64,000 bases of DNA from positions 27,301 through 91,300 of the forward strand of contig CAVVJF010000017.1 of NCBI GenBank assembly GCA_963748485.1. Reading direction: 5' to 3'. Source of the stretch: DASRWT01 sp963748485 (lineage in GTDB: Bacteria; Methylomirabilota; Methylomirabilia; Rokubacteriales; CSP1-6). Under the pieces are notes generated by a model. The model did not search any database and was not told the origin of the DNA. It saw nothing but the letters and a program-made list of their open reading frames with translations. Every line of letters starts with the position of its first letter. Within the stretch, counting starts at the first letter, position 1. Positions 55,420-63,960 of the stretch are shown in pieces. A program made the position numbers and the translations under genes.

Positions 55420-57081
55420 TCAGCCCGCCGCGTCGGCGCTCCGGAGGAGGTCGAGGATCCGCTCGCCGGTGATCTCACCAGGGATCAGGACCTCGTCGGC
55501 GCCTGCCTGCCCGAGTTCCTGCGCGTCCCGCTTCTCCTCCCCGGTCATCACTATGGTGGCGCGGGGAGCGAGGCGGCGGAGGTTCGTGACGAGCCGGCGC
55601 GTGCTGATGCCCTTCAGGAAGGTATCGGAGATGGTGGTGACGACCACGCGCGCGTGCTCGATGCCGAGGTGCTCGAGGCCGTCCGGGTTGGCGAGATCGC
55701 CGTACGCCCAGTGGAAGCCGCGGGCGAGGACGGCCCGGGCCCGGTTCGCGTCGTAGTCCACGAGGGTGATGCGCGGCTTGAGGTGCGGAGCACGCTGCTC
55801 CACAAGGTCGAGGACGGCCTGGGCGATGCGGAAGTGGCCGAGGAGCACGATGTCGCGCTCCGGGTGCACCCCCGCTGCCGATCCCTGGGTCGCCGCCGCC
55901 TCCGCGGGACGCGCGAAGGGGCGGAGCACGGCGCGGGCGATCCAGTCGTTGGCCCCGATCACGTAGGTCGAGACGAGCGAGGTGAGGATCATCGCGGTCA
56001 GAACGACCGGCTCGAGCCCGGCCCAGATGTGCCCGTACCCCGCACCGAGGGCGAGGATCACGAGGGAGAACTCGCTGATCTGGGCGAGGTTGAGCGCGGT
56101 CACCATGCCCGCGTAGAGCCCGTCGCCGAGGAGCCATACCACCGGCACCACCGCGAGCACGCGGCTCGCGAAGACGAAGGCCACGATGAGGAGGGCCTGG
56201 CCGAGGATCTCGGGGCTAGGCAGCGGGATTTTCATGCCGAGGGCGACGAAGAAGAGCGTCACGAAGAAGTCGCGGACCCCGGTGACCTTGGAGATCACGT
56301 CGGCCCCGTACGGAAAGGCGGCGATGGAGAGGCCGGCGATGAGGGCGCCCATCTCTCGGGAGAGGCCGAGCCGCTCGGCGACGCCGCTCACCATGAAGCA
56401 CCACGCGACCGAGGAGATCAGGACCAGCTCCGGCCGACTCGCCGAGACCTCGAAGAGAGGGGCGAGGAGGTACCGGCTCGTCACGAAGGCGGCGCCCACG
56501 AGCACGGCGCCCCCCACGACCGACTGCGCGATTTGGAGGACGCCGGGGTCGGCGAGATTCGGCTGCACGGCCATGAACAGGATGGCGAAGATGTCCTGGA
56601 CGACGAGGACCCCGAGGGTGAGCCGGCCAAAGATCACCTTCAGCTCGAACTTGTCTCGGAGGAGCTTGACCACGATCAGCGTCGAGCTCAGCGACATCAC
56701 GATGGCGAGGTAGATCAGGTCGAAGCGCCCGCCCCCCACCCCGTAGCCGAGCCACGCGAAGAAGGCCAGGCCGAGGAGGGCGTTGATGGCGAACTGGCTC
56801 CCGCCCAGGATCAATACGGAGCGGCCGAGGCGGCGAATCTCGCGAAGGTCGATCTCGAGGCCGATGATGAAGAGGAGCAGGATGAGGCCGATCTCGGAGA
56901 TCAGCTCGATGTTCGCCTCGCTCGAGACGAGGCCGAAGCCGAGCCGGGGACTCAGGAGCACGCCGCCGGCGATGTAGCCGAGGAGCAGCGGCTGGCGGAG
57001 GAGCCGGGCGACGTGGGCGGCGAGCGCGGCAAAGACGATCCCGAGCGCGATGTCCCGGAGGAGGGTGACGTCGTGAGGCAT
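55420..57081 (-). CDS. KefB-type CPA2 cation:proton antiporter with TrkA-N domain
   Basis: A 553-residue protein: a 12-helix antiporter domain (1-385) with LLLGYIAGGVLLSPRLGFGL, the paired acidic residues of GLVVQDIFAI-type helices seen as LGVLVVQDIFAILFM, and ALNLAQISEFSLVILALG, followed by an NAD-binding TrkA-N domain (about 410-530; IVLLGHFRIAQAVLDLVEQ). The glycine motif is GHFRIAQ rather than GxGxxG, so nucleotide binding may be altered. ATG at 57081 is used in place of a frame antisense-fused to the next gene. Last in a four-gene operon; potassium or sodium export in response to redox state is likely. Confidence 0.9.
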   Translation of the reverse strand: MPHDVTLLRDIALGIVFAALAAHVARLLRQPLLLGYIAGGVLLSPRLGFGLVSSEANIELISEIGLILLLFIIGLEIDLREIRRLGRSVLILGGSQFAINALLGLAFFAWLGYGVGGGRFDLIYLAIVMSLSSTLIVVKLLRDKFELKVIFGRLTLGVLVVQDIFAILFMAVQPNLADPGVLQIAQSVVGGAVLVGAAFVTSRYLLAPLFEVSASRPELVLISSVAWCFMVSGVAERLGLSREMGALIAGLSIAAFPYGADVISKVTGVRDFFVTLFFVALGMKIPLPSPEILGQALLIVAFVFASRVLAVVPVVWLLGDGLYAGMVTALNLAQISEFSLVILALGAGYGHIWAGLEPVVLTAMILTSLVSTYVIGANDWIARAVLRPFARPAEAAATQGSAAGVHPERDIVLLGHFRIAQAVLDLVEQRAPHLKPRITLVDYDANRARAVLARGFHWAYGDLANPDGLEHLGIEHARVVVTTISDTFLKGISTRRLVTNLRRLAPRATIVMTGEEKRDAQELGQAGADEVLIPGEITGERILDLLRSADAAG

Positions 57082-57098
57082 CGAGCGCGACCCCGCCT

Positions 57099-58169
57099 TC
57101 AGGCCGGCGGACGCTGGGTCACTTGCTCGCCCACGGTCCAGCCCTTCGCGCCAAGCTCGGCGGCCAACGTCTCGATCTGCCGCCACGTCTCGTCCTCGAT
57201 GGGAATGCCGTCGCGGCGTCGCTCCGCCTCGAGGCGCGCCTCGGGCTCGCCGGGGATGAGGATCTCGGTCGTGCCGGGCGCGCGCGGCGCCGTCTTCACC
57301 CAGGCGAAGAAGGTCGCCACCTGCTGGCGGAACTCGGGGAGCGGGATGAAACGCTCCACGTCGAGGCAAATCATCAGCGTGCCGTTGGCGAAAACGCCGG
57401 GGCCTGCGCTGGCCGCGCCGGTTCCGGAGAGGATGCCGCCCAGGAGCTCGACAGCAAGCGACATCCCGTAGCCCTTGTGCTCGCCGGCGGTGAGCAGCGA
57501 CCCGGGCGGCGTGCCGTAGAACACCTCGGGGTCGGTGCCGGGCTTGCCCTCGGCGTCGATGAACCAGCCGGGCGGGGCTTGCTGCTTGCGGTTCTTCTTC
57601 ACGCGCATCTTGCCCTCGGCCACCACGCTGGTCGCGAAGTCGAGCACCATGGCCGGCCCCCCGTCGCCGGGCACGGCGATGGCGTGGGGGTTGGTGCCGA
57701 GGCGCCGCGCGGCGCCGCCCCAGGGCGCCACGTTGAGCCCGAACACCGCGTTCACCCACAGCATGCCGACCAGGCCCTCGGCCGCCGCCATCTCCGCGTA
57801 GTCGGCGAGGCGGCCGACGTGCGTCGTGTTGGCGAGGGTCACCGCGGAGAGGCCCGCCGCCTTGGCCTTCGTGATGGCCATCTCCATGCCGCGCCTGGCC
57901 ACCACCTGGCCGAACCCGCGGCCGCCGTCCAGCCGCGCGATCACCGGCGTGTCCGCGAGCACGGTGATCGGGCTCTTGGGATTCACGTGGCCGGTGCGGA
58001 TCGCGCCCGCGTACTGCGGGATGCGGATGGCGCCGTGGGAGTCGTGGCCGCGCAGGTTGGCGCGCACGAGCAGGGTGGCGACCAGACGCGCATCCGCCTC
58101 GGGCGTGCCGAGCGCCGTGAAGATGCGTGTGCCGAGCGATTCCAGCTCGGCGGCGGCGATGGTGGGCAT
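57099..58169 (-). CDS. Ldh2-family malate/L-lactate/sulpholactate-type dehydrogenase
   Basis: A 356-residue NAD(P)-dependent oxidoreductase of the type II malate/lactate dehydrogenase family, distinct from Rossmann enzymes. Typical parts are LLVRANLRGHDSHGAIRIPQ with the catalytic His, LANTTHVGRLADYAEMAA, RLGTNPHAIAVPG and EHKGYGMSLAVELLGGILSG. Substrates range from malate and ureidoglycolate to 2,3-diketogulonate. It begins four bases after the ACMSD-like gene, with which it may degrade a carboxylate brought in by the TctC-like system. Confidence 0.9.
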   Translation of the reverse strand: MPTIAAAELESLGTRIFTALGTPEADARLVATLLVRANLRGHDSHGAIRIPQYAGAIRTGHVNPKSPITVLADTPVIARLDGGRGFGQVVARRGMEMAITKAKAAGLSAVTLANTTHVGRLADYAEMAAAEGLVGMLWVNAVFGLNVAPWGGAARRLGTNPHAIAVPGDGGPAMVLDFATSVVAEGKMRVKKNRKQQAPPGWFIDAEGKPGTDPEVFYGTPPGSLLTAGEHKGYGMSLAVELLGGILSGTGAASAGPGVFANGTLMICLDVERFIPLPEFRQQVATFFAWVKTAPRAPGTTEILIPGEPEARLEAERRRDGIPIEDETWRQIETLAAELGAKGWTVGEQVTQRPPA

Positions 58170-58173
58170 GGCG

Positions 58174-59172
58174 TCAGGATACCGGAAGGCGGAGGAATTT
58201 TGCCGCCGTCTGTCCTTCTATGAGGCTCCGCGTGCTCGGATCCAGCCCGGCCGCCTGAAGCGACGCGAGTGGATCCGTATCGCCCATGTCGAAGGGATAG
58301 TCGCTGCCGATCATCACGCGATCCGCCCCCAGCTCCTCGATGATGAAGCGCAGGTTGCGCGGCGCGAGCGTGAGCGAGTCCACGAAGATGCGGCGCGCGT
58401 ACTCGCGCGGCTCTTCGGGAATGGCCGCCGGGCCCTCGGGTCGCACGTGCCAGCCGTGGTTGAGCCGCGCCAGCGTGAAGGGGAACGCGCCGCCCCCATG
58501 CGCGAAGCAGATGCGCAGGTCGGGCAACCGCTCGAGCACGCCGCCGAAGATGAGCTTCGAGACGGCCAGCGCCGTCTCCAGCGGGTTCCCGACGATCAGC
58601 GGGAAGTAGTACTTCGTGAGCCGCTCCTGGCCGGCGAGTGGCGTCGCCGGGTGCACGAACACCGCCACGCCAAGATCGCGGCACGCCGCGAAGAAGGGAA
58701 AGAGCGCGGGGTCGTCGAAATCGCGCCCAGCCGGACAGGTGCCGATCTCGACGGCGCCCAGACCCAGCGCCTCGCGGCAGTAGCGCAGCTCCTCGATGGC
58801 CATGGCCGGATCTTGAAGGGGCACCGCCGCCATCCCGCTGAAGCGCGCCGGATGCCGCGCGGCGATGGCCGCCACGTTCTCGTTCTGCATGCGTGCGAAG
58901 GCCTGCGCCGCCTTGGGCTCGGCCCAGTAGCAGAACATGATCGGCGGGGGCGAGAGCGCCTGACGGTCGATGCCGAGGCGGTCCATGTCCTCGATGCGCC
59001 GCTCCGGGCTCCACGAGCGATCGTCGATGTCGCGGAAGAACTGATCCCCCGTCATGATGGTGGCATGGCAGGCGTCCTTCACCTCGAGCCGCGGCCACTT
59101 CCCGCCCCCGTACCGCGCGGCGAAATCCTCCCAGCGCGGCGGGACGACGTGGGTGTGGAGGTCGATCCGCAC
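58174..59172 (-). CDS. Amidohydrolase-2 family protein, ACMSD-like decarboxylase
   Basis: A 332-residue TIM-barrel enzyme similar to 2-amino-3-carboxymuconate 6-semialdehyde decarboxylase and gamma-resorcylate decarboxylase. Metal ligands are in DLHTHVVPP (two His), VFVHPATP, ICFAHGGGAFPF and MIGSDYPFDMGD (Asp). KYYFPLIVGNPLETALA is shared with ACMSD. The start is a GTG directly adjacent to the tctC stop. It is cytoplasmic. It probably removes CO2 from, or hydrolyses, a substituted aromatic or muconate-like acid imported with the binding protein upstream. Confidence 0.88.
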   Translation of the reverse strand: MRIDLHTHVVPPRWEDFAARYGGGKWPRLEVKDACHATIMTGDQFFRDIDDRSWSPERRIEDMDRLGIDRQALSPPPIMFCYWAEPKAAQAFARMQNENVAAIAARHPARFSGMAAVPLQDPAMAIEELRYCREALGLGAVEIGTCPAGRDFDDPALFPFFAACRDLGVAVFVHPATPLAGQERLTKYYFPLIVGNPLETALAVSKLIFGGVLERLPDLRICFAHGGGAFPFTLARLNHGWHVRPEGPAAIPEEPREYARRIFVDSLTLAPRNLRFIIEELGADRVMIGSDYPFDMGDTDPLASLQAAGLDPSTRSLIEGQTAAKFLRLPVS

Positions 59173-60138
59173 TTACTTCGCCTCGATCTTGCCGATGAAC
59201 TGGATGACGGTGGCGATGCGCTTGGCATCCGCGTCCCAGAATGCCTTGAACTCGTCCGCGTCCTGATAGGCGATGGGCGTCTTGGCCTTGTCCATGGCCG
59301 CCTTGAACTCGTCATCCTGCACTGTCCGCCGTGTCGCATCGCGGAGCGTCTGGAAGACGTGAGGAGGAATACCCTTCGGCGCGAAGAGCCCGGTCCAGAG
59401 GTAGTACTCGATGTCATAGCCCAGCTCCTTGAGCGTCGGCACGTCGGGGAAGGCGGCGAGCCGCGTGGCGCCCCAGGTGGCGAGCGCCCGCATCTTGCCC
59501 GCCTCGATGTGCGGCGCGGCCAGCGCGGGCGGCGAGGCCCAGAGATGCGCGTGTCCCCCCAGCACCGCCGTCGTCGCGGGCGCGCCGCCCGTCGTCGGCA
59601 GATGGCGCATCTTGATACCCGCCGCCTGGAGGAACATCTCGAGCGGCAGGTGGGACGCGCCGTAGGGCCCCGAGGAGGCGAAGGTGATCTCGCCCGGGCG
59701 CTTCTTGGCGTCGTCCACCAGCTCCTTCACCGTCTTCCACCGCCCGTTCACGGCCAGGATCGGCGGATCGGCGTTGAGCCGCGCGATGCCCACGAACTGC
59801 TCCCGCGTGTAGGTGGCGGGCCGCCCCAGGAGCTTGTCCACCTCCGGCGTGGACGAGATGCTGACGAGCGCGACGAGCAAGGTATAGCCGTCGGGCTTGG
59901 CCACCGAGGCGAATTGCGCCCCCACGGCGCCGGCGGCGCCCGGCTTGTTGACCACGACGAAGGGCTGCTTGAGCAGGCGCTCGAATGTCGACGCCAGCGG
60001 CCGCGCGGTGAGATCAGCGATGCCGCCCGGCGGGAACGGATTGACGATGGACACGGGCCGCGTGGGATACGGCTCCTGGGCGATGGCGCCCGAGGCCAGC
60101 GTGGCGAGCGTGAGGAACGCGAGGGCGATGATGCGCAT
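59173..60138 (-). CDS. Tripartite tricarboxylate transporter binding protein (TctC/Bug)
   Basis: A 321-residue Bug-family binding protein with a signal peptide (RIIALAFLTLATLASGAIAQ). Characteristic segments are YPTRPVSIVNPFPPGGIADL, VVVNKPGAAGAVGAQFASV and TPVIKGGIPP-like sequence here read as FAPKGIPPHVFQTLRDA. No TctA or TctB permease is nearby, common for orphan Bug proteins, which may use a distant TctAB or act as sensors. GGAGGGA precedes the ATG. It heads the operon with the ACMSD-like, Ldh2 and KefB-type genes. Confidence 0.92.
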   Translation of the reverse strand: MRIIALAFLTLATLASGAIAQEPYPTRPVSIVNPFPPGGIADLTARPLASTFERLLKQPFVVVNKPGAAGAVGAQFASVAKPDGYTLLVALVSISSTPEVDKLLGRPATYTREQFVGIARLNADPPILAVNGRWKTVKELVDDAKKRPGEITFASSGPYGASHLPLEMFLQAAGIKMRHLPTTGGAPATTAVLGGHAHLWASPPALAAPHIEAGKMRALATWGATRLAAFPDVPTLKELGYDIEYYLWTGLFAPKGIPPHVFQTLRDATRRTVQDDEFKAAMDKAKTPIAYQDADEFKAFWDADAKRIATVIQFIGKIEAK

Positions 60139-60180
60139 GTGGCTCCCTCCTATCGGTCAGGACCCCGCGCCAAGGTACGC

Positions 60181-60186
60181 TAGAAT
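60181..60186 (+). promoter_or_regulatory. -10 box (TAGAAT) of the cupin gene
   Basis: TAGAAT matches the -10 consensus at 5 of 6 positions and ends nine bases before the cupin ATG. There is neither a convincing -35 box nor a ribosome-binding site, so a near-leaderless transcript is likely. Confidence 0.4.
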
Positions 60187-60195
60187 GGCCGCGAA

Positions 60196-60528
60196 ATGAA
60201 GGGTGAGCGCGAGTTCTTCGACCCCTCCCCATTGCCCTGGCGCCCCGCCGCCGGCTATCCGTCGGGGGTGTGGGAGCAGGTGGTAGCGGGCGGCGACGAC
60301 GAGGGTGTGACCACGCGCTTCCTCCGCTTCGAGCCGGGCGCGAGCAACGACGCCGTGGTCACCCACGACTTCTGGGAGGAGATCTTCATCGTCTCCGGCT
60401 CGTGCGTGGTCGGCGGCACGACCTATCACGCGGGGATGGTGGCGGTGCGCCCGCCGGGCATGCCGCATGGCCCGTTCCGGTCGCCGAACGGCTGCGTGAA
60501 CTTCGAGGTCCGCTACCGCGCCCGCTGA
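60196..60528 (+). CDS. Small cupin-domain protein
   Basis: A 110-residue single-domain cupin. The first motif is VVTHDFWEEIFIVSGSCVVG, with His and Glu ligands, and the second is MVAVRPPGMPHGPFRSPNG with the last His. Related ChrR-like or AraC-type cupins bind Mn, Fe or Zn; some are oxygenases and some are anti-sigma sensors. It stands between a divergent Bug-protein operon and the histidine kinase. Function unknown; it might serve the ACMSD/Ldh2 pathway across the divergent promoter. Confidence 0.82.
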   Translation: MKGEREFFDPSPLPWRPAAGYPSGVWEQVVAGGDDEGVTTRFLRFEPGASNDAVVTHDFWEEIFIVSGSCVVGGTTYHAGMVAVRPPGMPHGPFRSPNGCVNFEVRYRAR

Positions 60529-60578
60529 GACTGGCGCGCGCCGCCGCGCCTCGACACGGAGGGCCGCCTCGGGCCACA

Positions 60579-63557
60579 ATGGCTGCCATGGCGACAGCAA
60601 TGGCCGACCAGCGCGCCGCCGGTCCCGCGCGAGACGTCGCGCGGTGGCTCTACGCCGTCGCCTTCCTGATGGGCGCCGCGCTCGTCCTGGGCTTCATGTG
60701 GTACCACATCGAGAGCGAGCGCCGCGTCGTCATGGATCACTGGCGCGTGCGGCTGTCCACCTTCGCGGACGACCGCGCGCGGCTGGTGTCGGACTGGCTA
60801 CAGGCGCGCAAGGCCGACGCCGAGGTCCTCGCGGGGTCCACCTCGATCCGGGGGCTACTCGCCGGCCAGGGCGACCGCGGCGTGACCGCGCGGCTCGACC
60901 GCGTGGTCGCGGCCTACGGTTATCTGGGCATCGCGGTGGTGAATCCTTCCGGCCAGGTGGTGGCGCGCACCCGCGATCCGGGCGCCGTCGCGCACGCCGT
61001 CGACGCCGGCCAGGCCGCCATGGCGGGGCAAGCCTTCCGCACCGACATTCCCAAGGGCGCGGATGGGGCGCGTCGCCTCGTCTTCGCCGTCCCCGTGCTC
61101 ACCGAAGGCGGCGCCCCCCGCGGGCCGCTGGGCGCCATCGTGCTCACCATGGCGCCGGAGCGCGGCCTCTATCCGCTGCTCACCGACGAGACCGTGCCCA
61201 CGCGCACCGGCGAGGCACTGCTGTTCCGCATGGAAGGCAAAGAGCCGACCTACATCTCGCCCTTCCGCGCCGCCGGCGCCGGATGGTCCGCGACCGGCCG
61301 CTCGCTGGAGCAGCTCGCCGCCAAGGTGCCCGACGCGGTGGCGAAGCAGGACACGTTCGGAGAGAACACGGACTACCGGGGCGCTCCCGTCCTCGCGGCG
61401 ACCCGCTGGATCCCCGGGCCGGCATGGGGCCTTGTGCTCAAGATCGACCGCGATGAGGCGCTGGCGGACTTCCGGCAGGCGCGCTATCTCACCGCCGCCG
61501 CGGCCATCTTCCTCATCCTCGCCCAGGGCTCCCTCCTCATCGGCCTCTGGCGGCAGCGCCAGCGCGGCCAGCTCCTGCGCGACCAGATGCGGCAGGAGCG
61601 GGCCATTTTCAACCTGAAGAGCTATGCCGAAAAGCTGGTGGCGAGCGTGCCGTCCGGCCTGCTTGTGCTTGCTGGCGACCTGCGCATCCTGTCCGCCAAC
61701 CGGTCATTCCTCGAGTCCTTCTCGCTGCGGAGCGCCGGCGTGATCGGCCGCCGCCTCGACGAGGTGGCCCACGCCGACGGCCTCCAAGGCCGCATCCGCG
61801 AGGTGCTGCAGACGGGGGTGGCGCAGCACGACGTGACCGTCGACCTGCACCTGGCCTCCCGGCGCGAGGCGCGGCCCGTGCGCATCACCATCACCGGCTT
61901 CCGCATCGCGGAAGAGGAGGAGGCGCGCCTGCTCCTCACCATCCAGGACCTCACCGAGGAGGAGCGCCTGCACGCGGCGCGCCGCGCCTCCGAACAGCGC
62001 TTCCGCGACCTCGTCCAGGGCCTCGACGCCATCGTGTGGGAGGCCGACGCCGTCACCCTACGCTTCACCTTCGTGAGCCGGCGGGCCGAGGGCTTGCTGG
62101 GCTTCCCCACCGACCACTGGCTGCGCGAGCCGAACTTCTTCGCCCTCCGCATCCACAAGGAGGAGCGCGAGCGCGCGATGGCGGAGTGCCGCGCCGCCGT
62201 GGCCATCGCCACCGACCACGAGTTCGAGTACCGCGCGGTGGCGGCGGACGGGCGCGTGCTGTGGCTGCGCGACATCATCCACGTGCTGCGGGACAGCGGC
62301 GGGCGCCCGCGGCAGCTGCGCGGCCTCACCGTGGACCTCACCGAGCGCAAGCGCGCGGAGACAGCGCTCAAGGAGAGCGAGGATCAGCTGCGCCAGGCCC
62401 AGAAGATGGAGGCAGTCGGGCAGCTCGCCGGCGGCATCGCCCACGATTTCAACAACCTCCTCATGGTGATCCAGGGCGACAGCGATCTCATCCGCCGCAA
62501 GATTCCCGAGGACCATCCGATGCGCCGGAACGTGGACGGCATCCGCGACGCCTCCCAGCAGGCGGCCGCGCTCACCCGCCAGCTCCTCGCCTTCAGCCGC
62601 AAGCAGGTGCTGGCTCCCAAGGTGCTGGACCTCAACGGCATCGTGGAGGGCATGCAGGCCATGCTCCAGCGGCTGCTCGGCGAGACGATACAGCTCGTGT
62701 TCGTGCCGCGGCCCGACCTCGACAACGTGAAAGCGGACCCGAGCCAGCTCGAGCAGGTGATCATGAACCTCACCGTCAACGCGCGCGACGCCATGCCCGA
62801 GGGCGGGCAGCTCACGATGGAGACGGACCATCTCGACCTGGACGACGCCACCGCCCTCGGCCGCGGGGAGGCCACCCCCGGACACTACGTGGTCCTCGCC
62901 GTCACCGACACCGGCACCGGGATGGACGAGGCGACACGGGCGCGGCTCTTCGAGCCCTTCTTCACCACCAAGGAGCCGGGACGAGGCACCGGGCTCGGGC
63001 TCTCCACTGTCTACGGCATCGTGCGCCAGAGCGGCGGGCACATCTGGGTCTATTCCGAGCTGGGCCGAGGCACGACGTTCAAGATCTGCCTGCCCGCGGT
63101 GGCCGACGAGGCCGAGCGCGTGTCGGCGCCCGTGGAGACGGCGGGTGGCGCCCCGCGAGGCGCCGAAACCGTGCTGCTCGTCGAGGACGCCCCCCGCGTG
63201 CGGGAGGTGGTGCGCGAGATCCTCGAGATGAACGGCTACCGCGTGATCGAGGCCAAGCACGGGCAGGACGCCATCGAGCTGAGCGAGCGACACGGCGGTC
63301 CCATCCAGCTGATGGTCACCGACGTGGTGATGCCGCAGATGAGCGGCCGCGAGCTCGCCCAGCACTTCGCCCGCGCGCGGCCCGACATGCGCGTGCTGTT
63401 CATGTCGGGCTACACCGACAACGCCATCGTGCGGCACGGCGAGCTCGAGGCCGGCACGGCCTTTCTCTCCAAGCCGTTCAAGCCGGACGCCCTCGCCGCC
63501 AAGGTGCGCGAGGTGCTGGATGCGCCGCCGGCTCGCCGGCGCCTCACCCCACGATGA
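60579..63557 (+). CDS. Hybrid sensor histidine kinase (dCache-PAS-PAS-HisKA-HATPase-REC)
   Basis: A 992-residue membrane kinase. Order: TM1 at about 22-42, an extracytoplasmic double-Cache-like sensor (45-300), TM2 at about 303-325, PAS (about 360-465), second PAS with PAC (about 475-600; FEYRAVAADGRVLWLRD), HisKA with the phospho-accepting H622 in GGIAHDFNNLL, HATPase (N box NLTVNARDAMPEGG, G boxes DTGTGMDEA and GRGTGLGLSTVYGI) and a C-terminal receiver with D915 in VTDVVMPQMSG. No DNA-binding output is present, so signalling passes to an unlinked regulator. Several nearby ATGs (60579, 60588, 60600) are possible starts; none has a well-placed ribosome-binding site. The stop overlaps the next gene. 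Confidence 0.92.
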   Translation: MAAMATAMADQRAAGPARDVARWLYAVAFLMGAALVLGFMWYHIESERRVVMDHWRVRLSTFADDRARLVSDWLQARKADAEVLAGSTSIRGLLAGQGDRGVTARLDRVVAAYGYLGIAVVNPSGQVVARTRDPGAVAHAVDAGQAAMAGQAFRTDIPKGADGARRLVFAVPVLTEGGAPRGPLGAIVLTMAPERGLYPLLTDETVPTRTGEALLFRMEGKEPTYISPFRAAGAGWSATGRSLEQLAAKVPDAVAKQDTFGENTDYRGAPVLAATRWIPGPAWGLVLKIDRDEALADFRQARYLTAAAAIFLILAQGSLLIGLWRQRQRGQLLRDQMRQERAIFNLKSYAEKLVASVPSGLLVLAGDLRILSANRSFLESFSLRSAGVIGRRLDEVAHADGLQGRIREVLQTGVAQHDVTVDLHLASRREARPVRITITGFRIAEEEEARLLLTIQDLTEEERLHAARRASEQRFRDLVQGLDAIVWEADAVTLRFTFVSRRAEGLLGFPTDHWLREPNFFALRIHKEERERAMAECRAAVAIATDHEFEYRAVAADGRVLWLRDIIHVLRDSGGRPRQLRGLTVDLTERKRAETALKESEDQLRQAQKMEAVGQLAGGIAHDFNNLLMVIQGDSDLIRRKIPEDHPMRRNVDGIRDASQQAAALTRQLLAFSRKQVLAPKVLDLNGIVEGMQAMLQRLLGETIQLVFVPRPDLDNVKADPSQLEQVIMNLTVNARDAMPEGGQLTMETDHLDLDDATALGRGEATPGHYVVLAVTDTGTGMDEATRARLFEPFFTTKEPGRGTGLGLSTVYGIVRQSGGHIWVYSELGRGTTFKICLPAVADEAERVSAPVETAGGAPRGAETVLLVEDAPRVREVVREILEMNGYRVIEAKHGQDAIELSERHGGPIQLMVTDVVMPQMSGRELAQHFARARPDMRVLFMSGYTDNAIVRHGELEAGTAFLSKPFKPDALAAKVREVLDAPPARRRLTPR

Positions 63558-63958
63558 AGCCCATCCGCGTGCTCGTCGCGAAGGTCGGCCTCGACGGCCA
63601 CGACCGCGGCGCCAAAGTGGTGGCGCGCGCCCTGCGCGACGCGGGCATGGACGTGGTCTACACGGGCCTCCACCGCTCGCCGGAAGAGGTGGTGGCTGCC
63701 GCCGTTCAGGAGGACGTGGACGTGCTCGGCATCAGCATCCTGTCCGGCGCCCACATGACGCTGTTCCCGCGGGTGCGCGCCCTCATGCGCGAGGCCGGCG
63801 CGGACGACATCATCCTCGTGGGCGGCGGCGTCATCCCCGACGAGGACGTGGACGCGCTCAAGGCGATGGGCGTCGCCGACGTCATCCTTCAGGACACCCC
63901 GCCCGACACCATCGTTGCGCGCCTGCGCGAGCTGGTCGCCGGGCGCGCGCCCCGCTGA
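63554..63958 (+). CDS. B12-binding subunit of a split methylmalonyl-CoA mutase-type enzyme
   Basis: A 134-residue cobalamin-binding Rossmann-like domain. The D-x-H-x-x-G motif (DGHDRG, residues 14-19) gives the lower axial His16; LSGAHMTLFPRV and ILVGGGVIPDEDVDALKAMG complete the fold. Its size matches the free small subunit of split acyl-CoA mutases (archaeal-type methylmalonyl-CoA or hydroxyisobutyryl-CoA mutase). Its ATG overlaps the stop of the histidine kinase (ATGA). A large mutase subunit or a MeaB chaperone might follow beyond the window; none is seen inside it. Confidence 0.92.
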   Translation: MKPIRVLVAKVGLDGHDRGAKVVARALRDAGMDVVYTGLHRSPEEVVAAAVQEDVDVLGISILSGAHMTLFPRVRALMREAGADDIILVGGGVIPDEDVDALKAMGVADVILQDTPPDTIVARLRELVAGRAPR

Positions 63959-63960
63959 CC

